NCBI GenBank assembly: GCA_910575035.1
Contig: CAJTDL010000028.1
Location: 1-54,053 of the forward strand
Direction of reading: 5' to 3'
From: Lachnospiraceae bacterium
GTDB taxonomy: Bacteria > Bacillota > Clostridia > Lachnospirales > Lachnospiraceae
DNA length: 54,053 nucleotides
In this document: positions 7,589 to 18,800 of the stretch, piece by piece
Layout of the letters: every line of letters begins with the position of its first letter
How positions within the stretch are numbered: position 1 is the stretch's first letter
The notes under the pieces: model-generated
Databases searched by the model: none
What the model saw: the letters and a program-made list of their open reading frames with translations, nothing else
Told to the model about the DNA's origin: nothing
Program-made: the position numbers and the translations under genes

Positions 7589-7650
7589 TGGTGATTAGCA
7601 ACCAAAATAAACCCCTGTTAGAAGTGCTTGCCAACAGCGCGGCTTGGCAG

Positions 7651-8214
7651 CTATTTCTTGAAAAGAAACACGGGGATTGGCGGATGATTCCCTCTATTCA
7701 GGTATCGGTTTTCAATAATGGTAAATTCCTTAGGTGAAAGCTTTTTTAAGTATGTGAGCAAGAGCTCCTTTTCCTCAAATCCGGTGTCACCGCCGCTGTA
7801 TATGCACAGGCTCATCATCCCGCCGCTTTTTAAAGCGGCAAGGCCTTTAGAAAGGGCAATAAGGCTGGTTTGGGGAGATGTGGCAATACTGTGGTCGCCG
7901 CCTGGAAGGTACCCAAAATTAAAACAGATCACATCTGCAGAGGAATCTGCCACATATTGATCCAGATGCTCATGCCCATCTTGGATTAGACGGGCTCTTC
8001 CAGCGTATCCTTTTTTCTCCAATAATTCTGTTGTGGCATCCAGGGCACGTTTTTGGATATCAAATGCAAGGACGGTTCCTTTTGTTCCTGCCATGCTGCA
8101 GAGGAAAGCTGTATCATTTCCGTTTCCCATAGTTGCGTCAATATAAAATCCGCCTGTTGGAGCCTGTGAACGGATAATCTCATGGCACCAGCAGGTGATC
8201 TGTGATTGATTCAT
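7651..8214 (-). CDS. mnmM: MnmM (YtqB)-like tRNA methyltransferase, class I SAM-dependent
   Basis: 187 residues from ATG 8214, the length of the YtqB/MnmM family. The SAM-binding loop is seen in YIDATMGNGNDTAFLC, followed by the acidic motif VLAFDIQ. FNFGYLPGGDHSI is the family's characteristic active-site stretch, and the C-terminus RGNHPPIPVFLF matches the NxPP ending. MnmM methylates 5-aminomethyl-2-thiouridine at tRNA position 34. A longer frame to 8331 exists, but its extra N-terminus is basic and atypical; ATG 8214 has GGAAG at about 10 bp. The gene ends close to the IS200 element and is transcribed towards it. Confidence 0.85.
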   Translation of the reverse strand: MNQSQITCWCHEIIRSQAPTGGFYIDATMGNGNDTAFLCSMAGTKGTVLAFDIQKRALDATTELLEKKGYAGRARLIQDGHEHLDQYVADSSADVICFNFGYLPGGDHSIATSPQTSLIALSKGLAALKSGGMMSLCIYSGGDTGFEEKELLLTYLKKLSPKEFTIIENRYLNRGNHPPIPVFLFKK

Positions 8215-8528
8215 AATCTTATTTTCTTCCTTTCTCAATTGATTGTTCCTTTTGTCTTTCATGGGTATCATATTCCGCAGTTCTGCGGCCAGAGTTTTAC
8301 CGGGCAAAGCGAGGCGGGGCTGTTTCTTCATTATAGCAGAATGGGGAAATAAAAGCGATCTGTTCTTGATTTAGACAAAAATTTTGGTATCGTTCTAAAG
8401 GGCGGCTGTCTTATGTTGGAAAAATAAAATGGGGGCATTCCGCATAATAATTATTTTGGGGAAGACGATATATATTGTAAGTTTTGGAGCTGTTTTAGGA
8501 CGTTTGGAGAATAAAGAGGTGAAGGATT
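8215..8528. other. Intergenic region before the two-component operon
   Basis: 313 bp between divergent genes. It must hold the promoters for mnmM (leftward) and the response regulator (rightward). A weak TTGATT/TATCGT pair with a 16-bp spacer is visible near 8372-8399. I see no hairpin or riboswitch. Confidence 0.4.
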
Positions 8529-9209
8529 ATGAGGATTTTGCTGGCAGAGGATGAGGAAGATCTGAATTATATTATTACGCAGAAACTGCTTTCTGACGGC
8601 TACAGTGTAGATAGCTGCCTGGATGGCGGGGAGGCGATGGATATTTTGTCGTATACGGATTATGATGGCATTATCCTGGACATTATGATGCCAAAGGCAG
8701 ACGGATATGAGGTGCTGCGTTCTTTGCGGGCAGCAGGGAAGGTGACGCCTGTGCTGTTTTTGACAGCCAGGGATACGGTTGCTGACCGGGTAAAGGGCTT
8801 AGACAGCGGCGCCAATGACTATTTGGTGAAGCCTTTTTCCCTGGAGGAGCTGTCCGCCCGCCTGCGTGCAATGATGCGGGCTTCTTTTGGGCTTGTGAGT
8901 AATGTGCTGTCTGTGGCAGACCTGACCCTGGACTGCGCTTCTCACGTTGTCAAACGGGGAGGGGTAGAAATTTCTTTGTCTGCGAAGGAATTTTCCCTTT
9001 TGGAATATCTGATGCACAACCAGGGGGTTGTGCTGTCAAGGGAAAAAATAGAAAACCATATTTGGAATTTTGACTATGAGGGCGGCACGAATGTGGTGGA
9101 TGTTTATATCAGCTATTTGCGGAAGAAGGTGGATGGCGGGCATGGTAAAAAATTGATCCACACAGTTCGGGGGAAGGGATATGTGCTGCGAGAGGCAGAT
9201 GGAATATGA
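8529..9209 (+). CDS. OmpR/PhoB-family response regulator
   Basis: 226 residues. The receiver domain (1-~120) has the acidic pair in LLAEDEEDL, phospho-acceptor Asp in GIILDIMMPKADGYE, Thr in LFLTARD and Lys in DYLVKPFSLEEL. The C-terminal winged-helix DNA-binding domain includes LSAKEFSLLEYLMHN and ends in VRGKGYVLR. A GAGGTGAAGG site precedes the ATG. The gene overlaps the kinase start by ATGA, so the pair is co-translated. Two exported PepSY proteins and a giant subtilase follow and are plausible targets, which is inference from position. Confidence 0.96.
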   Translation: MRILLAEDEEDLNYIITQKLLSDGYSVDSCLDGGEAMDILSYTDYDGIILDIMMPKADGYEVLRSLRAAGKVTPVLFLTARDTVADRVKGLDSGANDYLVKPFSLEELSARLRAMMRASFGLVSNVLSVADLTLDCASHVVKRGGVEISLSAKEFSLLEYLMHNQGVVLSREKIENHIWNFDYEGGTNVVDVYISYLRKKVDGGHGKKLIHTVRGKGYVLREADGI

Positions 9210-10759
9210 AGCGTTTATCCATACGGTTTAAGATTACTTTCTGGTTTACGGCAGCATTGATGCTTGTGGCATGTGTTGCCTATTTTATTGTTTTTTTTGT
9301 TGACAACCAGGTATGGCAGAAGACCATACGCGACAATTTGATTGAAACAGTTGAGAATAATGTGGATGAGGTTGAGTTTTATACGGATCTTGACGGCTTT
9401 GACTTGTACCATGAGACGGATTATTTTTGTGAGTACCAAAACGGGTATCTGGAGATTGATGATGATTTTCTGGATCAGGTTAATGAAGTCTACACATCCC
9501 TTTGCCATGCAGATATGGCTTTACTGTATGGGGAAAATCCGGTTGCAAAGGAAACGGCAGGACTGGATTTTGTGGACTCCCAGGTACAGCAGGTTATGGT
9601 GCAGGGTATTCTGTATTATGTCTTTGACCGTAAATTGGACTCAGAAGGGCTGGAAGGGCTGTGGCTCAGGGGCATTGTGTCAGAAAAGCAGGGAAGGGCG
9701 CATATGTCAGTTCTGATCCGGGTATCTTTGCTGTTGCTGCCATTTTTAGTGCTGGTGTCTGCCATAGGCGGCTATCTGCTGGCCAGAAGGATGCTGCGGC
9801 CCATTCAGGCAATTTCCGCCTCAGCAGCTAAGATTGGGACAGGCAGTGACTTGAAGGAGCGGATTGACCTGGGGGAAGGCACGGATGAGCTGCACCAGCT
9901 GGCAGACAGCTTTAATGGGATGTTCCAGCGGCTGGAGGAAGCCTTCGAGGCAGAGCGGCAATTTTCCTCGGATGCTTCCCATGAGCTTCGCACACCGGTA
10001 TCTGTAATTACAGCCCAGTGTGAATTTTCCCTGGAAGAGCCCAGGAGCATAGAGGAATACGAAAAGGCATTGCGGACGATCCAGCGGCAGGGCAGGAAAA
10101 TGTCAAGGATGATCTGTGATATGCTGGATTTTACCCGTTTGGAGCAAAGGGCGGACAGATATGTCCAGGAAGAGTTGGATCTGGCAGGGCTGGTGCAGTC
10201 GGTGTGCTATGATTTGGCGCTGCTTCGGGAAAAGGGCATAACATTGCATTGTGAAACAGAAAGGGATGTTGTATGTTACGGAAACCGCCAGCTTTTATCC
10301 AGAATGTTAGTAAACCTGGTGACCAATGCCTATCGGTATGGAAGGGAAAATGGGCATATTGTGGTCAGGCTGGAATATGGCAAAGGGGGAAGCGGCGTAG
10401 CTGCAAAGGACACTACGGCTTTTCCAATCATCAGGAATGAAAGAAGGGTAGCAAAGACAGGCAGAAAAGAAGATGCAGGAGAAGGGAGTGCAGAGAAGCG
10501 GCTTGTTCCAGGCGGCATTGGGAAGTGGATCGAGCTGTCAGTTGCGGATGATGGGATTGGGATTGCACCAGAGGAGCAAGGGAAGGTTTTTCGGCGGTTT
10601 TACCAGGCGGATAATTCCCGTTCCGGGATTGGCACAGGGCTTGGGCTGTCTATGGTGCAAGAGATTGTGCGGTTCCATGGCGGCAGGGTTGAAGTGGAAA
10701 GTGAGTTGGGGAAAGGCAGCAGGTTCCTTGTAAAATTTCCAATTAAATTTTTAGGATAA
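9206..10759 (+). CDS. Sensor histidine kinase, partner of the OmpR-type regulator
   Basis: 517 residues. Transmembrane helices at about 10-32 and 170-190 flank an acidic extracellular sensor domain. A HAMP linker follows (ARRMLRPIQAISASAAKIG), then HisKA with the phospho-acceptor in SSDASHELRTPVSVI, and HATPase_c with N box (LVNLVTNAYRYG), G1 box (VADDGIGI) and G2 box (GTGLGLSMVQEIV). About 45 extra residues rich in Lys, Arg and Gly sit between the N and G1 boxes (DNA near 10384-10520), which is unusual for the family. The negatively charged sensor loop would suit detection of cationic peptides or metal ions, but that is a guess. Confidence 0.95.
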   Translation: MKRLSIRFKITFWFTAALMLVACVAYFIVFFVDNQVWQKTIRDNLIETVENNVDEVEFYTDLDGFDLYHETDYFCEYQNGYLEIDDDFLDQVNEVYTSLCHADMALLYGENPVAKETAGLDFVDSQVQQVMVQGILYYVFDRKLDSEGLEGLWLRGIVSEKQGRAHMSVLIRVSLLLLPFLVLVSAIGGYLLARRMLRPIQAISASAAKIGTGSDLKERIDLGEGTDELHQLADSFNGMFQRLEEAFEAERQFSSDASHELRTPVSVITAQCEFSLEEPRSIEEYEKALRTIQRQGRKMSRMICDMLDFTRLEQRADRYVQEELDLAGLVQSVCYDLALLREKGITLHCETERDVVCYGNRQLLSRMLVNLVTNAYRYGRENGHIVVRLEYGKGGSGVAAKDTTAFPIIRNERRVAKTGRKEDAGEGSAEKRLVPGGIGKWIELSVADDGIGIAPEEQGKVFRRFYQADNSRSGIGTGLGLSMVQEIVRFHGGRVEVESELGKGSRFLVKFPIKFLG

Positions 10760-10892
10760 ATGTTTGATAGGAGTTTCTAATAATATTTTAATGTTTACCA
10801 TGTATAATAAAAGCATAAAAGCAACATTCTCTAAATAGCTTGATGCAAAGAAATGAAAATGCGTTTGGGAGTGTGCAGGAAAGGAGGTTATT

Positions 10893-11894
10893 TTGGAAAA
10901 AAGAAAGGGATTTTTAGGGATTCCCAAAAGAGTAGCTGTGATTGGAGTTTGCCTGGCGGCATTTCTGGTGATTTTGGGAGCGGTAGCTTTTGCAACTAAA
11001 ACGGTTGCGGTAGAGACTGCTATAGGGGAGGAAAAAGCGGAGAATTTAGCATTTGCAGATTTGGGGATTGATCCTTTGTCTGCCCAGAATGTCCATACAG
11101 AAATAGAATATGAGCAGGGGCAATTTGTGTATGAAGTCACGTTTATGGCAGAAGGTACAGAATATGAATATTGGATCAAAGCAACAGATGGAACTGTGGT
11201 GAAGAAAAGGATGGATCTTGTAGCAGAGCACAGGAGCCAGCAGAGCCAGGCTTCGCAGGATGCAGAGGCGGATGCGCAGGAGAAGGAAGGGAGCCAGCAG
11301 AGCCAGGCTTCGCAGGATGCAGAGGCGGATGCGCAGGAGAAGGAAGGGAGCCAGCAGGGCCAGGCTTCGCAGGATGCAGGGGCGGATGCGCAGGAGAAGG
11401 AAGGGAGCCAGCAGAGCCAGGCTTCTCAAGGCACGGATCTGATCAGCTTAGAGAAGGCAAAAGAACTTGCTTTGTCGGATGCGGGGGTATCCCAGGCAGA
11501 GGCTGTTTTTACAAAAACAGAACTGGACAGGGATAGCCACATTGCCATATATGAGGTTAAGTATTATACTTCGTCACATGAATATGAATATGAAGTGGAC
11601 GCCTCTACAGGTGAAATACGCAGTAGGGACAAAGAGATTTTTGAAAACAAGAGCGGTAAGGTTCCTGAGGGGGGCGAAAATGCCAATACAGGGGTAGAGC
11701 AGGCAAAATCCATTGCTGCCAGCCATGCAGGATTTTCTGTTTCGGATATTACATTTTCAAAAGTAAAGCTGGAGGAGGAAGATGGCCAGGCAGTTTATGA
11801 AATTAAATTTTACAAAGACAGTATAGAATACGAATATGAAATAAGCGCCGCATCGGGCGAAGTCCTGAAATTTGAGTCGGAGCGGGATGATTAA
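10893..11894 (+). CDS. Membrane-anchored PepSY-domain protein with 19-residue repeats
   Basis: 333 residues from TTG 10893, which follows a good AGGAGG site. One N-terminal transmembrane helix (about 10-33) anchors an extracellular part with three PepSY-like domains (near 45-105, 185-245 and 265-333). Each ends in a Y-E-Y-E/strand and 'G-E-(I/V)-L' pattern, for example EYEYEISAASGEVLKFE. Between domains 1 and 2 lies a low-complexity linker of 3.4 copies of SQQSQASQDAEADAQEKEG. PepSY domains often inhibit secreted proteases or act in cell-envelope sensing. The gene lies 133 bp behind the kinase and 25 bp before a second PepSY gene, two genes ahead of a giant subtilase. Confidence 0.88.
   Translation: MEKRKGFLGIPKRVAVIGVCLAAFLVILGAVAFATKTVAVETAIGEEKAENLAFADLGIDPLSAQNVHTEIEYEQGQFVYEVTFMAEGTEYEYWIKATDGTVVKKRMDLVAEHRSQQSQASQDAEADAQEKEGSQQSQASQDAEADAQEKEGSQQGQASQDAGADAQEKEGSQQSQASQGTDLISLEKAKELALSDAGVSQAEAVFTKTELDRDSHIAIYEVKYYTSSHEYEYEVDASTGEIRSRDKEIFENKSGKVPEGGENANTGVEQAKSIAASHAGFSVSDITFSKVKLEEEDGQAVYEIKFYKDSIEYEYEISAASGEVLKFESERDD
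11234..11427 (+). repeat. 57-bp in-frame tandem repeat, 3.4 copies
   Basis: Copies start at 11234, 11291 and 11348, with a partial copy at 11405. Units are nearly identical and encode SQQSQASQDAEADAQEKEG. Because the unit is a multiple of three, copy-number change would alter linker length without a frameshift. Confidence 0.95.
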
Positions 11895-11919
11895 GGAGAT
11901 AGGACAGGGAGGAAAAAGG

Positions 11920-12465
11920 ATGAAAAAAAGAATGAAAAAAAACAATATATGGATGGCAGTTATTTTAATAGCGTGTTTTGCATTTACGAATGTTTTTTGC
12001 TTTTCCAATACCGTGTTTGCCAAAAGGCTGTCAACGGTACGCCAGGTGGAAAAGCTGGCGAAGAAAAAGGTGGCGGGAGCCAGGGTTCTGGAAATTGAGA
12101 AAGACCGGGAAAATGGCGTCCTTGTCTATGAGGTGCAGCTGCGGAAGGGGAAAAAGGAATATGACCTGGTCTACCGTGCCTCAAATGGCAAGCTAATGGA
12201 ATATGGCTGGGAATTTGACTCCTGGTATGTGAAACGGGGGACAGGAAAAATCATCAGCATGAGTAAGTGTAAAAAGTTGGCGAAGAAACAGGTTTCTAAT
12301 GGGAGAATCAACAGTATCGCCAAAAAACGCGAGGATGGCGTAGAGGTATACAAGGTGAAAATGCAAAAAGGCGGCAAAGCATATGAAATGGAATTCCATG
12401 CCAGGACAGGCAAGCTGTTAAAATATGAGTGGGAGCTGGTTACATGGAAGCAGGAAATCTTTTAG
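11920..12465 (+). CDS. Secreted protein with two PepSY-like domains
   Basis: 181 residues from ATG 11920 (GGGAGG at 11908-11913). The N-terminus is a signal peptide: Lys-rich, then a hydrophobic stretch around WMAVILIACFAFTNVF, with likely cleavage after VFAK or nearby. The mature part is two copies of a ~75-residue PepSY-like unit, recognisable in KLAKKKVAGARVLEIEKD and KLAKKQVSNGRINSIAKK. Each is followed by a Y-D/E-x-x-Y/F-x-A-(S/R)-x-G-K-L hairpin. It is very basic. The upstream neighbour has three related but acidic domains, so the pair may be functionally complementary. Confidence 0.85.
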   Translation: MKKRMKKNNIWMAVILIACFAFTNVFCFSNTVFAKRLSTVRQVEKLAKKKVAGARVLEIEKDRENGVLVYEVQLRKGKKEYDLVYRASNGKLMEYGWEFDSWYVKRGTGKIISMSKCKKLAKKQVSNGRINSIAKKREDGVEVYKVKMQKGGKAYEMEFHARTGKLLKYEWELVTWKQEIF

Positions 12466-12503
12466 GAATATCCAGGCAGTTTTTCCATTTCCAATACCAG
12501 ATG

Positions 12504-12575
12504 GATGCAGAGGCTTTTCCCTGTTGCTGCGGTTTTTCGAATATCAGAACCGCAGCAGGGAAAAGCCTCTGCATC
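12504..12575. terminator. Very long hairpin after the PepSY operon
   Basis: Arm 12504-12534 pairs with 12548-12575 over 28 positions, interrupted only by a 3-nt bulge, around a 13-nt loop. It starts 38 nt after the second PepSY stop. There is no T-tract, so it is either a non-canonical terminator, an mRNA-stabilising 3' hairpin, or a miniature palindromic repeat. The structure itself is certain; its role is not. Confidence 0.6.
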
Positions 12576-12764
12576 TATAATGATGGGGTTGATATCCATA
12601 GAAGCCAGTTGGGGGAGTGGGGCGCACAGACAGGGAAATATTGAAGATACGCGTGCGAATGAATAAATATTCATGTTTTACCTGAGTTTTAGTATATTTA
12701 TTAAAAAACGGAAATTATTCAGTAAAAAACCAGTCAAAATGCAAAATTAAATGTTAACTTTATA

Positions 12765-12793
12765 TTGACTTTGATGTATGAATCGTCTAAACT
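12765..12793 (+). promoter_or_regulatory. Promoter of the subtilase gene
   Basis: TTGACT (12765-12770), a 17-bp spacer and TAAACT (12788-12793), in an AT-rich 200-bp leader region. Confidence 0.5.
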
Positions 12794-12855
12794 TAACTTG
12801 GTAATTTTATATACTTTAAGTGCTTTTACTAAAAAAGTCGGGATGTGAAAAAAAT

Positions 12856-15800
12856 ATGGAAAGGATGAAGAAGTCTATGAAAAAGAAACAATGTTGTGCG
12901 CTTCTCTTGGCATTTGCAATGACCTTGACGAGCCTGCCAACGACGGTTCTTGCAAAGCCTGCCAAAGAGGCAGAGGAAGTTCAGGAAACCTTAAGCGACG
13001 AAGAACTTTTAGAAGCGCTGAAGGACGAAGAAGGCATTTCTGCAGATGCTGTAGAAGTGGAAAATGAAGAACGCCTGGATGACATTAAGTCTCAGGCAAA
13101 AGAGCAGGAACTGGAGCCTCTGTACCAGGAGGATGAGGTAGTAACCGCGATTGTAGAGCTGGAACAGGCTCCGCTTATGGATAACTATGGGACAAGCACT
13201 TATGCCGCAGAGACAGACGGAGAAGAAACACCTGGTGAGGCGGTATCAGAGTTCCTCACTTCAGAAGATGCGAAGTCTGCTTCAGAAGAGATTTTAGAGG
13301 AGCAGGAAGATGTAATTTCTAAAATCAATGAAATTGCAGCCCAGCCGGAAGAGGGGGCAAAGGCTAAGGCAAATACAGAAGAAGTTGAAGTAGTTGCCCA
13401 GTGGACGGCTGCTGCCAACGCTATGGCGATCCGTATCCCTTATGGGAAATTAAAACAGATACAAGAATTGGACAATGTAAAACGCGCTTATGTACAGCAC
13501 GTTTATGACCGCCCAGAGCCAGTAGAGAATTCCAATGTGGTGGATGGGAAAGCCAATTATTCTTACAGTTATGATATGGTAGGCGTTCAGGAAGCCTGGG
13601 GAGAAGGCTATACGGGAAAAGGAATGCTGGTAGCCATCTTAGACAGCGGACTGGATTTGAAGCCTTACAGGACAAGCGATCCGAATTTGGTGGGAAGAGT
13701 CGGGCGTGCCCATGAGGCATTTTCAGACAATTCCTTTATGAGCGCTGACGATGATGGGAATGTGGATTGGAACCTCCGTTATACGGACGATTCCCTGGAA
13801 AAATTCCTGGCAGGGAACCAGCTTGCCTCCAATACAGGGCAGAATGGCAATAAGATTGAATGGGATAACAATGCCCTTTACAAGAACCGCAAGGTTCCAT
13901 ATGGCTGCGATTATGCAGACGGCGATGTACATATTTATCCGGGTGACAGCGACCACGGTACCCATGTGGCAGGAACCGTTGCCGGGTATGCAGAGGGAGA
14001 GGATGGAGAGATTAAATTCTCTGGCGTGGCTCCTGATGCGCAGATCCTGTTTATGAAAGTCTTCCCAGACGAGGATGGCGGCGCAGAAGAGAGCAGCCTG
14101 ATCAATGCAGTGGAAGATTCCCTGAAGCTGGGAGCAGACATGATTAATTTGAGCCTTGGCTCTGACGCTGGATACGCAGTGGATGATACCATGCAGAACG
14201 ATGTGTTTGCACGTATTGAGGAAGCTGGGATTGTTATGATGACCTCTGCTGGAAACAGCGATTATTCTTCCAGCGGCAACAAGTATGGCGGAGAGAACCT
14301 GATTACAGACCCGGATACTTCTGTAATGTCATCTCCGGCAATGTATGACAGCAACCTGAGCGTTGCGTCTATTGACAACGCTATCACGGTACAGTCTTAT
14401 TTCACATGGGAGGATAAAGACGGCATCGAGCACAAGGTAGCGTTTACCGATCCATATTCCGTTGCTATGAAGTATGGCTTCTCAGATAAGGAATACCCAA
14501 TCTATAAGGTTGATGGTTATGGAAGCTATGAGGACTATGCAAAAGTTGGGTTTAATAATGGATGGAACGGCGGGAAAACAGGTATTGCCCTGGTAAAGCG
14601 AGGCGGCGGCATTTCCTTCGTGGATAAGATCAATAATTCCACAAGCTTTACAGGCGTAAATTCACAGAACCAAAGGTATGGGGTATTGGGCGTTATAATT
14701 TATGACGAGGATCCAAATGGCACAGAATTAATAAATATGAGTGCGGAGGGCACATCGATTACCTCTGCTTTTATCAATGGAAAAGACGGTGCAGAGATTG
14801 CAGCGGCTTTAGATAATGGATATCAGGTGAACATTCAAGTGTCAACAGAAGACCAGACTGTAGATAAGGAGACTTATGGAGAGATGTCTTCCTTCTCATC
14901 CTGGGGTCCTGGGCCTGGCCTGGAGCTGAAGCCGGAAATTACTGCCCCTGGCGGGGATATCTGGTCTACCGTCGTGGATCGGAATGCAAGTGATGAAGGT
15001 TATGTCGGCGGCTATGCAATGATGAGCGGTACTTCGATGGCGGCTCCGCATATGACAGGTATTGCTGCATTGATCCGTCAGTATATTGTAAACAGCCGTG
15101 ATGTTTTTAAGGTTTCTTCTTCTGGGATGAGTGACCTGATCAGCCAGCTTCTGGTGAGCACGGCTGTCCCGCAAAAGGATGGAAATGCTTATTATTCTCC
15201 CCGTCAGCAGGGCGCAGGCCTTGTAAATGCAGCGGCAGCTATTTCCACTCCCGCCTACATTACGGTAGAAGGGAAGCATGTAGGAAAGCTGGAGCTGTTA
15301 GACGACCTGAACAAGACAGGTAAGTATGATTTTAGCTTCCAAGTGAACAATATTTCTGATAAAGAGCTGAAATACCAGGCGAAGGTGGTATTGATGCGCC
15401 CAGATACACAGACTGCGGAAACAACTTGGGGCAATAAAACAGTATGGTCTCCCCATGATGTTGTGATTTCTGAAACAGAGCTTGGGGAAATTACCGTTCC
15501 TGCAAAAGGGAAACAGACAGTGCAAAAATCTGTATCCCTGACAGAATCACAGAAGAGCCAGTTAAACAATATGTTTACAAATGGGGTTTATGTAGAGGGT
15601 TTTGTGATCCTGACGGATGAAGCAGGCGAGAATCCACAGATTGGATTGCCGCTGCTGGCTTTCTATGGTGACTGGACAGCAGCGCCGATCTTTGACAGAT
15701 CTAACTGGTTCGATGAGGCAGCAGATGGAGAGAGTGTTTATAATAATGAATCTGCCTGGGGCACCAATTTACTCGGGGTTACCGTGGACAGCGTTAGCTA

Positions 15801-18800
15801 TTTTGACCTTGGGCAGAACCTGTTCCGGAGTGAAGAAGGCGACCAGACAACGTACCATAAAGAAAACATTACAATTTCTCCGAATGGAGACATATTCTTT
15901 GAATACATTAATGACATTATTTTGTACCAGCTTCGGAATGCCCGCGTTGTGGTTGTGGATGTAAAGGATCAGGATACAGGGGAAGTATACTTTAAGGATT
16001 GGGCGTCCTATTCCTTCAAGACAATGTACCAGGCCTCTTATGGCTTTGCGCTGCCATTCTCCTTATATGGCACTTATCCGGTTTGGGATGGCACAGACTT
16101 AGATGGGAATGTATTGCCTAGCGGCACAAAATGTACTTATACGATTACCGCTTATGGCGAAGGGGATTATGGCGAGGAAATTTTTGTTGACAGCGAAGGG
16201 CGCAACGTCACAAACTTTGACGCAGTTATGAATGGCGAGATTGTGCCTACCTTTAACAACCATCCAATGGATATGACAGGCGATGTGATCTCTTTCCCAA
16301 TCGTTGTGGATACGGTTGCGCCGAAGTTGGAGAACAATGCAGTTACCTTCTTTGAGAAATATGGCCGCACTTACATGGTTGGCAAAGTTTATGACGAAGA
16401 TGGATCCCTGGCATCTATAGAAGTTGCGCCTTATGTGACGCGTACTTACAAAGAGGGATATGGAGATCCGGATTACATAGAATCCAGTGTTGACCGTGTA
16501 AACCCATTCTATTTAGAAGATATTTATGATGCGGCTGCAAAAGAAAGGACGTTTATTGCAGATGTAACAGAGTATGTCCGCAAACCGTCCTATGATGATG
16601 CGTACTATGATTATAAGTGGAATGGCAGCATTGTATTATCCTGCGGTGACTATGGGGCAAATGACCGCAGCTATGCAATCCATGTAGACACCAGTGAAGG
16701 GATTGTGCTTTCCCAGACTTCTGCAAGGCTGCATCCAGGCAGTGAGTTTGAGCTTAGTGTAAATGATAACAGTTTTGGCGTGTCAGAGGTAACGCGTGTC
16801 TCCAGTAACCCAGAGGTTGCCACAGTTGATGAATATGGAGTGGTAAAGGGCGTTGCGCCTGGCCAGGCAATCATCACTGTTTCGAACGGAACATCTTCTG
16901 GCATCTGCGTTGTAGTGGTAGAGGATTATAATACAGAGGTGATAGACTTTAAGCTTTCCATGGACAAATTTACCGGGTTAAAACCAGACGGAGAGTGTGT
17001 TGTAAAGATTACAGACCTTGAGCCGGCAGATGTTGTGATTGAGGAAAACCGTTGGGTTGTTGAAGAAGATGATGACTATGCGCAGGACTACGTAGAAGGC
17101 CTGATCCGTGTTGATAAGGAAACGGGTGATGCGCGTTCTGGCTCCTTGTATCTGTATGTACGTCAATCAGATACCCCGATCCCGGCAGGGGAAGGTACCT
17201 TGACTGTTACCTTGAATGGGGTATCCCGTTCCATGAGGATTGGCTGGCAGGATATCTATACAGATTATTATCAGGATGACCTTGTATCCGCTTCTAACTA
17301 TAGCGGCCAGAGTGTTTACATCTCACAGGGGCAGACTGCAACTTTAGATGCGAAGTATCGTCAGGCGAACCAGCATTCTACTTGTGATGTGATTACAGAG
17401 CTGACAGGCCTGAAATTGGATGGGCCAGACTTCTATAAGGACGGTGCCAGCACTTATTCTGCAAGGTTGGTGAACGAAGAAGGCTACGCATTGCCAGAAG
17501 ATATTAAGATGTATACTGTTTATCCTGACCATGAGGTAGAAATACCAAAAGATGGTTATGGTGCAAGGTATTCCTACGATCCTGCCACTGGAGTGATTGA
17601 CGTTCCATATACGCCTTATGGCAGCGCAAATAAAATGAAGATTGTAGCAGAGGGCATCGTGAGCGAGGGAAATCCGGCAGGCCAAATGTCCGGCGAGACT
17701 TACACAAAGCCGGATAGCTTATATGGCCCCTTTGACTGGGCAGTAACAGAAGGAAACGGGAATCTGGAACTGGTAGACCAGACAGATAATTATGGGGATA
17801 CCCATCAAGTTGCCAAGTATACGCCGTCTGAGCCAGGGGTAAGTTATATTACTGCTACTTCGAAAGACAAGCAGTATTCTATAAACTATGTAGTGGTTTC
17901 AGAAGTAATAAAAGCAGAGAAGATAGAATTAGACCAAACCAGAGTGAAAATGACAGAAGGGGAGAAGATAACAGTAACCCCAACCCTTTCACCAGAGCCA
18001 ACATTGGCAGAAGACAAAGAAGTTGTATGGACCAGTTTTAACGAGTCTGTCGCTACCGTAGAAAATGGAGAGATTACGGCTGTTTCTGAAGGCTATGCAT
18101 ATATTAAGGCACATACAACAGCAGATAATAGGGTTATGGCATGTGTTCTTGTCCAGGTAACAGGAGAAGAGAAGCCGCCAGTAACTGACAGAACAACCAT
18201 CCAATTAAGCGATGAGGAAATCACATTGGATGTGAATGAGTCTAAGACTATAACAGCAACGGTTACTTCCACTAATGAAGAAAACAAGACGGTCACCTGG
18301 TCAAGCAACAACCGGAATGTGGCGACAGTCACTGCCAATGGCAAAGTTACAGCTATTGCCAAGGGTGTTGCAACGATCAAAGCGGAAACACCAGACGGCG
18401 TGACTGCAACCTGTAAAGTAACTGTAAACAAGCCAGCGGATCCAGATGTCCCGGTTAAGAATGAGCCAACCAGCATTACATTGGACAATGAAACTCTTGA
18501 ACTGAAGGTTAATGAAACAAAGGCCATAACAGCAACGGTTGATCCTGCAACAGCAGAGAATAGAGCCGTAACCTGGTCTTCCAACAATACAGATGTGGCA
18601 ACAGTAACAGGCGGAAGTGTAACGGCTATTTCCAAGGGCGTTGCAACTATTACAGCTAAGACAGTGAATGGGCTGACAGCAACCTGCCGCGTGACGGTAA
18701 GTGAAGCAGGCAGTGTGGTAGATCCATCCAAGAATGAGCCTACAGGAATCAGCCTGAACAAAGACACCCTGACACTGGAAGTGAATGGGACAGACACATT

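Larger units (their letters stand above)
6929..7600 (+). mobile_element. IS200/IS605-family insertion sequence (tnpA only)
   Basis: A left-end hairpin (6944-6960, CCCCAGC-tat-GCTGGGG) and a right-end hairpin (7566-7588, around CACTTGAAGTG) enclose one HUH transposase frame. There are no inverted terminal repeats or target duplication, as expected for this single-strand transposing family. No tnpB/IscB partner is present. Exact ends are approximate to within about 10 bp. Confidence 0.85.

Noticed and set aside
11046-11429. Minus-strand frame of Leu/Arg-rich repeats
   Set aside because: A by-product of the 57-bp repeat being open in several frames; no ribosome site.
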